Source: CAZCTC01 sp964501335 (GTDB taxonomy: Bacteria > Chloroflexota > Anaerolineae > B4-G1 > SLSP01). From it: DNA of 64,000 bases. The translations under genes were made by a program, and so were the position numbers. This document shows positions 7,737 to 17,200 of the stretch, one piece after another. The notes beneath the pieces were generated by a model. That model was not told the origin of the DNA and searched no databases. It worked only from the letters and a program-made list of their open reading frames with translations. The stretch lies in the NCBI GenBank assembly GCA_964501335.1, contig CAZCTC010000028.1:1-64000 (forward strand), in the 5' to 3' direction. Position 1 is the stretch's first letter. Each line of letters opens with the position of its first letter.

Positions 7737-9854
7737 TTATTCCTTTGTGCCGAGCAGGAAGAGGAGCGGGATGTAGACACGGTTACGCCAGGCGGCTTCC
7801 GTGTGGGCGTCGCCCGGAAATTTGCGCGTGATCCAGTTCACGTTGGACTGATAGCCGGCTTCGGCGAGGATTTTATCGACTTCCTGCTGGTAGGGTTCGT
7901 ATTGGGCATCCAGCGTCTCGGTGCCGTAATCCAGATAGATGTGATGGGTGGCGGGATCGGGCAGATGCTCGCGCAGGTAGGGATAGTAGGCTTCGCCCAG
8001 GATCGGCCAGTGGGTGGAGAGTCCGGCAATCCCGCCGAAGACTTCGGGGTATTCGCAGAGGGCATAGACGGAGATCATTCCGCCCAGGCTGGCGCCCATT
8101 AAAAAGGTGTGATCCCGGTCCGGCAGGGTGCGGTATTCTTTATCGATGAACGGTTTCACTTCTTCGACCAGGAATTTCAGATAGGCATCGCTTTGCGGTT
8201 CGTGGCCGTTCTGGCGGGTGAAAGAATCGACAAAATCTTCGCCCAATGTTTCCAGCGGCTGTTGGGGGACCAGTTCCGTCGTGCGCCATTGATTGGTCCA
8301 GACGGCCACGACGATCGTTTCCGTGACGGCTTTTTGCTCGATCAGGTAGGTGAGCATTTCATCGACGGCCCAATCTTTGTGGGAGTAGGGCGAGGTGGTG
8401 GGGTCGAAGACATTCTGGCCGTCGTGCATGTAGAGGACGGGATAGCGGCGGTCGGGACGTTGGTCGTAGGCGGGCGGCAACCAGACGGCGATCGTGCGTG
8501 AATCGACGTACTGGGAAGGGAAATCTTTGTGGGTGATGATCTGACCGGTGAGTCCCATGCCGGGGGTGGGGACGGCGAAGGCGAGCGGGGTGGGCGTTGC
8601 GGTCGGGTCCTGTTGGGATGTCGGCGGGGGAGGCGGTGTGGAGGTAATCGTGGGGACGGGGGGCGGAGCCTGGGCCGGTTTTCCGGTAAGGGCCTCGTGC
8701 AGCAGCTCTTCCAGGGTGAGATCGGTGGTGAGGATGCGTTCTTTCCAGCCGGGCAGGAGCCGGTCGAGCAGGACGGCCTGGGCCAGGCCGGAGTAGTAGA
8801 AGCGGGTATCGCTGTCGTTTTCGGCCATACGGGAAATCTGATTGATCTGGCGGTCCCATTGCTGATCGGCATTCGCGTAGTCATGAAAGTCGGGTGAAGC
8901 AGCGATTGCCGGAGCGGGCTGGTAGCCGGCGTCGGCGCGGGCGGTGCGGGGGAGGGTCAATTCGACATATTTGGCCAGGCCTTCCAGCCATTCACGTTCC
9001 TGCTCGTATTTTATCATGTCGGCGCTGAGGTTTTGGGAGGTGCGGCGGGCGCGGCGGGTATTGAAGAACTGTTGAGCCAGGGCCGTTGTTTCTTCCTGGG
9101 AGCCGGCATGGACGGCTTTTTGCAGCAGGTCGAGTTCTTCCTGCCAGTCGGCGCGGAAGTCGGGTTCGGAGCGGGGGTAAAGGTCGTTATGTTCGATATT
9201 GAGGCGTTCGGACTCTTTGACCCGTTCGGGATTGACCATGCCCTGGTAGGCGTGGAAGGATTCGTGTTCCAGGAGGGGGATGTAGGCATCGGAGCCGTCG
9301 ACGAGAAGATTGATGATGATGGTGTAGGGGAAGTAGGGCTGAAATTCTTCTGGGAGGCCCATTTCGTCGCGGAGGTGAATTTTCATCCATTCGAAGGTGG
9401 CCATGCTGCCGGCCCAGCGGTCGCCGATTTTAACTGTGAAGGATTGCGGGTTGATCTTGGGGGCGGGAAGGGGCAGGCGGTAGACGGGGCGATCGGCCAG
9501 GGTCACGCCGGGCTGAGCTTCCCAGGGGCCGCCGAAATCGGTCTCCTGCGGGATTTTGGTCCAGCCGGCGGGTGGGGGATTGTCGGGATCGTTGATCAGG
9601 TAGGCGTAGGTTTCGTTGTAGAGGACAATGGGGATGTCGGCGTCGCCCCAGCCGGGCCAGACGTTGTTCCCTTTCGTCTGACGGAGGTGGATGGCTTCGG
9701 CGAGATGGGCCTGAGCGGCTTCGTCCAGCCGTTCCGGCGCAGCGGAGGTAGTGGGCAGCGATTGGTTGTCGAAGCAGGTCCAGATCATCACGCCGGCGCA
9801 GAGCAGCACCGGGATCAGGAGAATCCAGGGGATGATTTTGCGGATCAGTTTCAT
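7737..9854 (-). CDS. Membrane-anchored HExxH metallopeptidase-like / esterase fusion
   Basis: A 705-residue protein with an N-terminal membrane or signal segment (about residues 5-28). Residues 60-400 form a domain with the zinc motif HESFH (His197, Glu198, His201) and a plausible third ligand Glu291 in EWLEGLAKYVE, as in gluzincins. A Pro/Thr-rich linker (about 405-450) leads to an alpha/beta-hydrolase of the putative esterase D/enterochelin esterase family with nucleophile Ser589 in MGASLGG. It is therefore a two-enzyme extracytoplasmic protein; substrates cannot be read from sequence. I do not recognise this exact pairing as common. It is transcribed alone; TATACT (minus strand, 9898-9903) is a possible -10, with a tract repeat where the -35 should be. 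Confidence 0.8.
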   Translation of the reverse strand: MKLIRKIIPWILLIPVLLCAGVMIWTCFDNQSLPTTSAAPERLDEAAQAHLAEAIHLRQTKGNNVWPGWGDADIPIVLYNETYAYLINDPDNPPPAGWTKIPQETDFGGPWEAQPGVTLADRPVYRLPLPAPKINPQSFTVKIGDRWAGSMATFEWMKIHLRDEMGLPEEFQPYFPYTIIINLLVDGSDAYIPLLEHESFHAYQGMVNPERVKESERLNIEHNDLYPRSEPDFRADWQEELDLLQKAVHAGSQEETTALAQQFFNTRRARRTSQNLSADMIKYEQEREWLEGLAKYVELTLPRTARADAGYQPAPAIAASPDFHDYANADQQWDRQINQISRMAENDSDTRFYYSGLAQAVLLDRLLPGWKERILTTDLTLEELLHEALTGKPAQAPPPVPTITSTPPPPPTSQQDPTATPTPLAFAVPTPGMGLTGQIITHKDFPSQYVDSRTIAVWLPPAYDQRPDRRYPVLYMHDGQNVFDPTTSPYSHKDWAVDEMLTYLIEQKAVTETIVVAVWTNQWRTTELVPQQPLETLGEDFVDSFTRQNGHEPQSDAYLKFLVEEVKPFIDKEYRTLPDRDHTFLMGASLGGMISVYALCEYPEVFGGIAGLSTHWPILGEAYYPYLREHLPDPATHHIYLDYGTETLDAQYEPYQQEVDKILAEAGYQSNVNWITRKFPGDAHTEAAWRNRVYIPLLFLLGTKE

Positions 9855-9917
9855 GGGCTCCTCTTTTTTCGGCAGAGAGTAGACAGCCTTGAGCCGTAGT
9901 ATACCGTGAATCGGGAA

Positions 9918-9963
9918 GGGGGGAAGAGTGGAAGAATGGAAGAATGGAAGAGTGGAAGAGAGG
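9918..9963. repeat. GGAAGAAT/GGAAGAGT tract repeat
   Basis: Consecutive 8-bp units of the form GGAAGAGT or GGAAGAAT. The tract lies just upstream of the possible -10 of the fusion gene. The same unit recurs at 30461-30507. The gap 9855-10404 otherwise holds only the two repeats listed next. Confidence 0.8.
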
Positions 9964-10071
9964 AAGCCTGTTGTTCATGGTTTTCGGGTTTTCTAAAGAA
10001 CCCTTTGTGTTAAAATCGATGAGTTGGTTGGATAAAAAACAATATTTTCGTGCTGTTCCCCTTTCAAGCCA

Positions 10072-10139
10072 GCTTCGCACCATGCCGTTGTACAGATGAA
10101 ACGCGCTTTTAGGGAGATTTTTTTTGCGAAGATGCGTGG
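10072..10139 (+). repeat. Shared 66-bp module, copy 1
   Basis: The stretch from GCTTCGCACC through CGCGCTTTTAGGGAG to GAAGATGCGT aligns with 13134-13200 at roughly 80% identity by eye. In both places it lies shortly upstream of a minus-oriented hairpin element. Confidence 0.7.
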
Positions 10140-10173
10140 CGCGCATAGAGATGAGGGGGAGGGCTTAGAAAGT

Positions 10174-10310
10174 GTCTCCGGGAGGGCTCTGGAAAAAAGC
10201 CTATGTTTTGGTGCGCCTTCTGAGGCGCACCAAAACATAAACAAAAAAATCTCTCTCCCTCTATCCCGCGCGATGTAGCATACGGGGAAAGGGCCATTTG
10301 CGGGACGCTG
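10174..10310 (-). repeat. Hairpin element, minus orientation
   Basis: TCTCCGGGAGGGCTCTGG at the left, a perfect 17-bp hairpin at 10202-10239 (core GGTGCGCC, loop TCTG), AACAAAAAAATCTCTC, and GCGGGACGCT at the right. It lies in the divergent gap upstream of the ABC-2 operon. Confidence 0.85.
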
Positions 10311-10404
10311 CAAGGCTGGGGCCATGCCATAAAGGCCTTTTTTCAAGAGAGAATGAAATGAGAACGACAAGGTATGAAATGCCAGGTAAGAAGTAGGGGG
10401 AGTT

Positions 10405-11415
10405 ATGCAAGGCGAAGTCCACGTTCGGAATGTTTCCAAGACGTTTAAAGTGCCGGAGATGCGGGAGGGGATTCGCGGAGCGGTACGGGATCTCTTTGCG
10501 CGGGAGTACAAGATCGTGCCGGCCGTCCGGGATCTGTCGTTTGCGATCGGGCGGGGCGAGATCGTGGGGTATCTGGGGCCGAACGGGGCCGGGAAGACCA
10601 CGACGGTCAAGCTGCTGGCGGGGATTCTCTCTCCCACAGCCGGGACCGTTGAAGTCAACGGCCTGAATCCGATCCGGGATCGCGCTGCGCACAACCGTCA
10701 AATCGGCGTGATGTTTGGCAATCAATCCCGGCTGTTCTGGAATCTGCCGGTGCGAGAGTCCTTTTACCTTTTGCAGCGGATCTATGCGGTTCCGGATGCG
10801 CTCTTTTTGAAACGGCAGAAGCGACTGGTCGAGTTGCTGGAAATCGGCGAGCTGCTGCCGTTGCAGGTGCGGACGCTTTCGTTGGGTCAGCGGATGAAGT
10901 GCGAGCTGGCGGCGTTGTTTATGCATTCGCCGCCGGTGGTCTTTCTGGATGAGCCGACGATCGGGCTGGATGTCTCGGCCAAGGCGCGGATTCGGGAGTT
11001 TATCCAGGAGATCAATCGGGAGGAAGGGAAGACGGTCATCCTGACCTCGCACGATACTCAGGATATCGAGGAGTTGGCGCAGCGGATTATCGTGATCGAC
11101 CATGGACAGGCGGTTTTCGACGGCGGCATGGGGCGGTTTAAGGAGGCTTTCGGCAGCGGCGAGAAGGCGATTTCATTGGAGCTGGCAGCTTTGACGGAAG
11201 CGTCGCTTTTATATCGGGCGGTGAGCGGGGAGCCACGGCTGGAAATTCTGGCTTTCGATGGCGCTACCGTGGAGTTGAAGATCAAAAACGGATTGTCGAT
11301 TCCGGGCGTGTTGCAGCTCGTAGGAGAGATCGCGCCGATCAAGGATCTTCACATCCAGGAAGAATCCATTACGGAGGTCATCCGCAGGATCTATGAGCGC
11401 AAAACCCTGGACTAA
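10405..11415 (+). CDS. ABC-2 type exporter, ATP-binding protein (COG4586-like)
   Basis: A 336-residue ATPase. Walker A GPNGAGKTT is near residue 59, with signature LSLGQRMK and Walker B VVFLDEPTIGLD. The N-terminus (VSKTFKVPEMREGIRGAVRDLF) and the C-terminal domain after about residue 240 match the DrrA/NodI-like COG4586 group. It energises the two permeases encoded next. The substrate is unknown; such systems export lipids, drugs or glycans. A GGGGGAG site precedes the ATG. Its 3' end overlaps the next gene by 23 bp, which suggests coupled translation. Confidence 0.93.
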   Translation: MQGEVHVRNVSKTFKVPEMREGIRGAVRDLFAREYKIVPAVRDLSFAIGRGEIVGYLGPNGAGKTTTVKLLAGILSPTAGTVEVNGLNPIRDRAAHNRQIGVMFGNQSRLFWNLPVRESFYLLQRIYAVPDALFLKRQKRLVELLEIGELLPLQVRTLSLGQRMKCELAALFMHSPPVVFLDEPTIGLDVSAKARIREFIQEINREEGKTVILTSHDTQDIEELAQRIIVIDHGQAVFDGGMGRFKEAFGSGEKAISLELAALTEASLLYRAVSGEPRLEILAFDGATVELKIKNGLSIPGVLQLVGEIAPIKDLHIQEESITEVIRRIYERKTLD

Positions 11416-12193
11416 TTACCTTTTCAAGTTGGGCATGCTGGATGCGCTGGCTTATCGGGCTGATTTCCTGTTGGGCCTGATTTCCGGGCTGACGTTGATC
11501 ATGGTGCAGTATTTTCTCTGGACGGCGATCTTTGCCGGGAAGCCGCAAATTGCTGATTTTTCGCTGGTTGAAGCCGTCACTTATATGGCGATGGTCTGGA
11601 TCACTCGCGGCTTTTACGATACGGAATGGCAGGCCCGGGCTACTCAAAATAAGATTTTGAACGGATCCATTTCGTATGAGCTTACCTATCCGCTCGATTA
11701 TCAACGTTACCTCTTCTTGCTCACCTATGCGCGGAACGGTTTGAATTTTTTGCTTTCCGGTCTGCCGGCCTTCCTGGCTGCCGTGCTGCTTTTTCATATC
11801 CGCATTCCGTCTTTGGCGGAGGCGCTTTTCTTTATCCTTTCGATCCATCTTTCTTTTGCCATCAGCGCCGGTCTGGCATTTATTTTGGGCTGGTGCAGCG
11901 TGTACTTCAAGCGGACCGAGGGATTGTTGCAGGCCGAGAAGTTTGTCCAGACGCTCTTTTCGGGGGCGCTGGTGCCGCTGGCCTTTCTGCCGGGGTGGAT
12001 GGGGGGGCTGGCTGCGTGGTTGCCCTTTCAGGGGATCGTCTCCACGCCCATTTTGATCTTTCTGGGCAAGGTACAGGGGCTGCAATTGCTCCAGGCTTTG
12101 GGGTTTCAGCTGGTCTGGGCGCTGGGATTGTGGGGCTTCGGAAAATGGTTTTATCTGCGGGCGCGCCAAAAGCTGGAAGTTTTTGGAGGGTAA
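11393..12193 (+). CDS. ABC-2 type permease (COG4587-like)
   Basis: A 266-residue membrane protein with about six hydrophobic segments (for example around residues 20-45, 105-130, 145-175, 180-205 and 230-250). It is the first of the two permease halves of the exporter. Its start lies inside the ATPase gene and its stop TAA shares one base with the next ATG, so the three genes form a tight operon. Confidence 0.9.
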   Translation: MSAKPWTNYLFKLGMLDALAYRADFLLGLISGLTLIMVQYFLWTAIFAGKPQIADFSLVEAVTYMAMVWITRGFYDTEWQARATQNKILNGSISYELTYPLDYQRYLFLLTYARNGLNFLLSGLPAFLAAVLLFHIRIPSLAEALFFILSIHLSFAISAGLAFILGWCSVYFKRTEGLLQAEKFVQTLFSGALVPLAFLPGWMGGLAAWLPFQGIVSTPILIFLGKVQGLQLLQALGFQLVWALGLWGFGKWFYLRARQKLEVFGG

Positions 12194-12993
12194 TGATGGG
12201 ATTGCGTAATTTTGCTTTGATTGCCGGTTTTCTAAAGCGCAATTTCAAGGAGTTTCTGGCCGACAGCGGGAATTTCTGGATGTATCTGGTGACCATTCTG
12301 CTCTATCAGTCGCTTTTCATCATTTTTCTGTCGGTAGTCTTCTCTCAGGTTCCGGCCGTTCAGGGGTGGAGCTTCGACGAGATGCTCTTTATCTACGGCT
12401 TTTCCAGTACGGTCTCGGGCCTTTTCTATCTGGTCTTTGCCTGGACGCTGTGGTTTCCGGAATCCTATATCGTGGAGCGGCGGCTGGACATCATTTTGAC
12501 CTATCCGATGGCGCCCTATTTTTACATTTTGCTGGAAGGGCTGGGGAAAAGCGTCATGGAGGTCGTTTCGGTGGGGTTGGGGTTGGTGGTGATGGGGTTT
12601 GCAGTCGCGCGGATGGGGATGCCGATCACGCCGCTATCGGTGGTCCAGTTAATTACGAGTTTGCTGGCGGGGTTGGTGTTGTTGGGGGGACTTTTCACGG
12701 CGCTGACGGCGCTCTCTTTCTGGGAAAAGAGCCGCGCCTCGCTGGTCTCGCCGTTGATGTATTTGATGGAGTTTGCCCAATATCCGGTGGGGATTTACAG
12801 TCCGGGGTTGCGGCTCATCTTGACCTGGGTGCTGCCGTTTGCTTTTGTGGGCTTCTATCCGGCGGCGGCCTTTCTGCGGGCTGAGATGAGCTATTTTTAT
12901 CCGTTGACGCTGGCGATGGGATTGCTCTGGTTTGCCGGCGGGTACGCGCTGTGGAATTGGGGCCTGCGCCGGTATGAGAGCGCGGGGAACTAG
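12193..12993 (+). CDS. ABC-2 type permease (COG3694-like)
   Basis: A 266-residue membrane protein with about six hydrophobic stretches, the second permease of the exporter. The start is set at 12193 because GGAGGG lies 4 nt upstream and the ATG overlaps the previous stop; the open frame extends further upstream but only inside the preceding gene. The ATPase/COG4587/COG3694 trio is a standard arrangement for this exporter class. Confidence 0.9.
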   Translation: MMGLRNFALIAGFLKRNFKEFLADSGNFWMYLVTILLYQSLFIIFLSVVFSQVPAVQGWSFDEMLFIYGFSSTVSGLFYLVFAWTLWFPESYIVERRLDIILTYPMAPYFYILLEGLGKSVMEVVSVGLGLVVMGFAVARMGMPITPLSVVQLITSLLAGLVLLGGLFTALTALSFWEKSRASLVSPLMYLMEFAQYPVGIYSPGLRLILTWVLPFAFVGFYPAAAFLRAEMSYFYPLTLAMGLLWFAGGYALWNWGLRRYESAGN

Positions 12994-13007
12994 AAGTCGG
13001 ATTCAGA

Positions 13008-13076
13008 TTTCACCACAGAGGCGCAGAGATCCCAGAGAAGAGTTTTTTTGATTTTTCTCTGTGTCCTTTGTGCCTC
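13008..13076. repeat. CACAGAG tract repeat, fold-back form
   Basis: TTCACCACAGAGGCGCAGAG and following units are answered by TTCTCTGTGTCCTTTGTGCC after a T-rich loop. Imperfect pairing makes a hairpin. The right edge runs straight into the left-end motif of a hairpin element. Confidence 0.8.
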
Positions 13077-13113
13077 GCCGGGGCGGCTCTGGAAAAGCCT
13101 ATATTTTGGTGCG
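13074..13113 (-). repeat. Truncated hairpin element
   Basis: The left-end motif TCGCCGGGGCGGCTCTGG and the first stem arm (TATATTTTGGTGCGCC) are present, but the second arm and right flank are missing. It may be a recombination or deletion relic. Confidence 0.7.
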
Positions 13114-13133
13114 CCGGCCCTCTCCCCAACCCC

Positions 13134-13200
13134 TGCTTCGCACCGTGCAATTGTACCGGCCTGTCGCGCTTTTAAGGAGATTTCTAGTGAAGATGCGTCG
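13134..13200 (+). repeat. Shared 66-bp module, copy 2
   Basis: Homologous to 10072-10139. It bridges the truncated element and the complete element that follows. Confidence 0.7.
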
Positions 13201-13330
13201 CCCGTGCGGCTCTGGAAAAGGCCATGTTTTCGTGCGCATCAGAATGCGCACGAAAACATAAACAAAAAAACCTCTCCCCCGATCCAGCGCGGCGGTTCTT
13301 ATGGGGAAGGCATCATTTGCGGGACGCTAC
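13196..13330 (-). repeat. Hairpin element, minus orientation
   Basis: Left motif CCCGTGCGGCTCTGG, a perfect 16-bp hairpin at 13224-13259 (core CGTGCGC, loop CAGA), AACAAAAAAACCTCTCC, and right end GCGGGACGCT. It lies between convergent genes. Confidence 0.85.
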
Positions 13331-13357
13331 AAAGCCGGGCTATTTTCAGGATAAGTA

Positions 13358-14263
13358 TCAATTTTCTTCTTTGCCTTCTTTATCCTTAAAGGCTATTTTC
13401 ATGGCCTGATCGGTGATGTGACGGGCTGCTGTTTCTATTTGTTGGAAGGTATGTGGCGAGATGAACGCCGGTTGGCCGGCGCGTTTGAGCAGGGCCAGTT
13501 CCACCGGCGGCGGGGCCATGTGCAGGACGATGCTTTCCAGATCGCTGCCGGGTTTCCAGAAACGGTCCAGTTGTTCGGCCAGCGGTGGGGTTTGCGCCGG
13601 CGGAATTGGAGTCGGGACGGGCGTTTCCGGAGCCGGCGGCGGGGCGGTGGCGGCGCGGCGGGCCCGCAATCCGGCCGTGATCTGGTCGCGGGTTTGCCCC
13701 CGCAGCAGGAAGAGCAGAAAAGGGTCGGCGTCGAAACGTTCGCCGATCAGATAGTAGACGGCGGCGATATGTTTGCAGGGATTGGCGTCGTCGGGACAGG
13801 AACATTTGCTTTTCAGGTCGGCCTGGGTGGTGGGAAAGAGCGGCGCTTTGACCGTTTCAAAGACCTCTTCGACTTCGGGCGGCATTTCCCCATTGAGCAA
13901 TTGCGCGGAGAAGATGGCCTGTTCAGATAGCTCGTCGAGCACTTTTTCCCATTGCGATTGGCTTAACGGGGCCAGCTGGATGGTCACTTTGTAGGGTTGG
14001 GGGCGGGATCCCTGCACCCGGGCGGCGATCTTGCCGGGGGCGATTTCGATCTCCAGCACCTGACCGCTGCGGGCGTAACTGCGGCCCCGGCTCAGCCGGC
14101 CCGGGTCCATCAGCGGTTTCAGCGCCTTGATCCAGCGGTCTCCCCACCAGGTCTGCGTGAAGTTCCCACGACTGCTTTTGGCGCGGATGCCGTCGGCCGG
14201 CCGCGGCCCGGGCGATTCGTAATAATCCCAGCCTTCAGAGTAACCGGAACGGCGAGGGCTCAT
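13358..14263 (-). CDS. SWIM zinc finger protein paired with SNF2 helicase
   Basis: A 301-residue protein. The SWIM motif CxC...CxH is Cys154, Cys156, Cys163, His165 (CSCPDDANPCKH). An N-terminal region with RGNFTQTWWGDRWIKAL is typical of SWIM partners of bacterial SNF2 proteins; a Pro/Ala-rich linker lies near residues 215-245. SWIM domains bind zinc and are thought to bind DNA or protein. The gene starts 3 bp after the SNF2 stop, so the two are certainly cotranscribed and probably act together on DNA. The exact role is unknown. Confidence 0.9.
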   Translation of the reverse strand: MSPRRSGYSEGWDYYESPGPRPADGIRAKSSRGNFTQTWWGDRWIKALKPLMDPGRLSRGRSYARSGQVLEIEIAPGKIAARVQGSRPQPYKVTIQLAPLSQSQWEKVLDELSEQAIFSAQLLNGEMPPEVEEVFETVKAPLFPTTQADLKSKCSCPDDANPCKHIAAVYYLIGERFDADPFLLFLLRGQTRDQITAGLRARRAATAPPPAPETPVPTPIPPAQTPPLAEQLDRFWKPGSDLESIVLHMAPPPVELALLKRAGQPAFISPHTFQQIETAARHITDQAMKIAFKDKEGKEEN

Positions 14264-14266
14264 TTT

Positions 14267-17200
14267 CTATTCCTCCTGCCGCAGGGTGAGAACTTCCCGC
14301 AGCTCATCGGTATTCAAACCGGTCAGCCAGTCTTCCCCGGTGCCGATCACGTTTTGGGCCAGGGCTTTTTTGCTCTCGATCAGCGCGTCGATTTTTTCTT
14401 CCAGCGTGCCGGCGCAGATCAGCTTGTAGACATTGACATTGCGCAGCTGGCCGATGCGGAAAGCGCGGTCGGTGGCCTGATTTTCCACAGCGGGATTCCA
14501 CCAGCGGTCGAAATGGAAAACGTGGTTGGCGGCGGTCAGGTTCAGGCCGACGCCGCCGGCTTTGAGCGAAAGGATGAAGAGCGGCGGGCCGGCCGGGCTC
14601 TGGAAGCGGGCGACCATCCGGTCGCGATGCTCGGGGGGCGTGGCGCCGTGTAGATAGAGCGCTTCGACGCCGAAGAGTCTTTGCAGATAGCCCTGGAGTA
14701 GTTTGCCCATCTCGGCGAACTGCGTGAAGATCAGCGCCCGTTCGTTGTTTTCCAGCAGTTCTTCAATTATTTCCGTCAGCCGTTCCAGCTTGCCGGAGCG
14801 TTCGGGCAAGGCCGAACCGTCGTTGAGATAGTGGGCGGGATGGTTGCAGATCTGTTTCAGGCGGAGCAATGCTCCCAGGATGGCGCCCCGGCGGGAGATA
14901 TCTCCTTCTTCTGCGGCGGTGTCGATTTTCTGGAGCGATTCTTCCACGACGGCCTGATAGAGCGTGGCCTGCTCGGGGGTGAGCGGGCAATAGGTTTTGA
15001 TTTCGATCTTTTCCGGCAGGTCCTGGATGATGGTGGGATCGGTTTTGAGGCGGCGCAGGATGAAGGGGCCGACCAGATTGCGCAGCTGAGCTGTTTTTTC
15101 AGCATCCTGGTAACGTTCGATGGGCAGGGCGAAGGTTTCGCGGAACCGGCTTTGGGAGCCCAGGAAGCCGGGATTGAGGAATTGCATGATCGACCAGAGT
15201 TCGGAGAGGCGATTTTCCACCGGGGTGCCCGTGAGGGCCAGCCGATGCGGGGTGCGGAGCCGGCGGACGGCCTGGCTCTGACGGGCTTCGGCGTTTTTGA
15301 TATTTTGGGCCTCGTCGAGAATCACGGTGCTCCAGGGAATTTCGGTCAGGTCGGCGATATCGCGGCGCACCAGTCCGTAGGAGCTGATGACCAGATCGTG
15401 GCGGGCGACGACTTCGGCGAGGGCGGCTCCGTGTTCCCGGTCGCTGCCGTGATGGACCATGACGCGCAGGGCCGGGGCAAAACGGGCGGCTTCCCGCTTC
15501 CAGTTGCCGACGACCGAGGTGGGGCAGATCAGGAGCGCGGGGGGCAGGGTGGGATCGGTTTCTCGTTCCCGGAGCAGCAGGGCCAGCGTCTGGATCGTTT
15601 TCCCGAGTCCCATATCGTCGGCCAGACAGGCGCCCAATCCCCAGCGTTCCATAAAGTCCAACCAGGCGGCGCCGCGCAGTTGATAGGGACGGAGTTGTCC
15701 GACAAACCCTGCGGGGACGGGCCAATCGGTCTGAAATTTTTCACCGGCCCGGAGATGGAAGAGCATCTCGTCCAGCCAGCCTGAGGTTTCGACTTTTTGG
15801 AGGGGGAGGCCGGCCAGAGTTGCGGTTGGATTGAGGGTGAGATTGAGTGTTTCGGCGAAGGTGAGTTGTTTGCGGCGTTGCTTTTCCCAGAAAGCGATGG
15901 CCGCTTCGACCTCTTTTTTGTCCAGCAGGACCCATTTGCCCCGGATCTGGACCAGCGGCGTTTTGAGGGCGGCCAGCTGGTAGAATTCTTCCTGACTGAG
16001 GGTTTCTTCTCCGAGGGCCAGTTCCCAATCGAAATTGATCAGGGAATCGGCGGTGAGCAGGCCACGCCCGATGATGGAAGGATCGGCCTTGAGTTTGACT
16101 CGGACTCCGAGGCGGGCGCCGGGCTGGTTCCACCAGGGCGGGACCAGAATGCTGAAGCCGCTGCTTTCCAGCAGAGGGCCGGTTTCCCGCAAAAAAGTGT
16201 AAGCCTCCTCGACCGATAGTTTCATGGCTGAGGGGCGGGCGGCGCGGAGGCTCTGGCGAATGGGGGCAAAGAGCCGGGCGGCCAGGCCGAGGCCGGAGAG
16301 GATGCGTTCTTGCGCGCGGTCGAAGCGATAGTTGAGGTAATCGAGTTGATCGTCGGGAGCACTCCAGGCCTGTTCGATGGGGATCAGCAGGCTGGGATCG
16401 TCGTGAGCTTGCAAAAGATAGCGGAGGGTCCATTCGGGCGTGCGAACGGCGCCGGTTTCGGGATCGAGTTCCGGGGCCTCCAGGCGGAAGCAGAGGCGAA
16501 AGGCGGCTTCGCCGGCCTGTTGGAGCTGGGTGAACCAGGCGGTCCATTCGGCGTGGAAGGTGGCCATTTCGCGGCGCCATTTCAACGGGACGATAAAGGT
16601 TCCCTCAGGGCCCCAAAGGGCATTTTGCCAGAGATCTGCGGCTTCGATGGGGGAGGCATTTTCTGAAATGACGGCCCGGCCCCAATCGCGCACGGCAACA
16701 TCGGTCAATTGGGCGAGGAAGTCGTTCAAGAGGTCGGCGGGGTGGGGAGCCCGGTGGGGATCGAAGCTTTTCAGATCGGTGAAGAGGGCCCGGCAGATCG
16801 GCGGCATGGCTTCGGCCAGGGTCTTAATACGGGCACGGTCGGTGGGTTGTTCTATGATCAATTTCCAGACTGCCTGATAGGTGCCGGCCTGTTCGGTGAG
16901 GGTGGGGAAGTAGAGCTGACGGGTCAGAAATTCCAGCCCCAGGCGGGCGGCGACCGCCCAGTAGCGCAGGTCGGAACCCCAGCGACGGTCGGAGCTGTGG
17001 GCTGGAAGCGGCACGAGCAGGTCCAGGGCGGCGAGCGGCGACAGCCAGAGTCCCGAGACCTTCCAGGCGCTCAACTGGGGGGATGGTTCTTCGGCCAGGG
17101 TAGAATCGGGGAAAAACCAGGGCGGGAGGATGGGACCGAGGGAAGTCGATGGAAGGAAGGTTCCCCGCAGGAGATCGGGAAAATCTTTCCAGAGGAGGGT

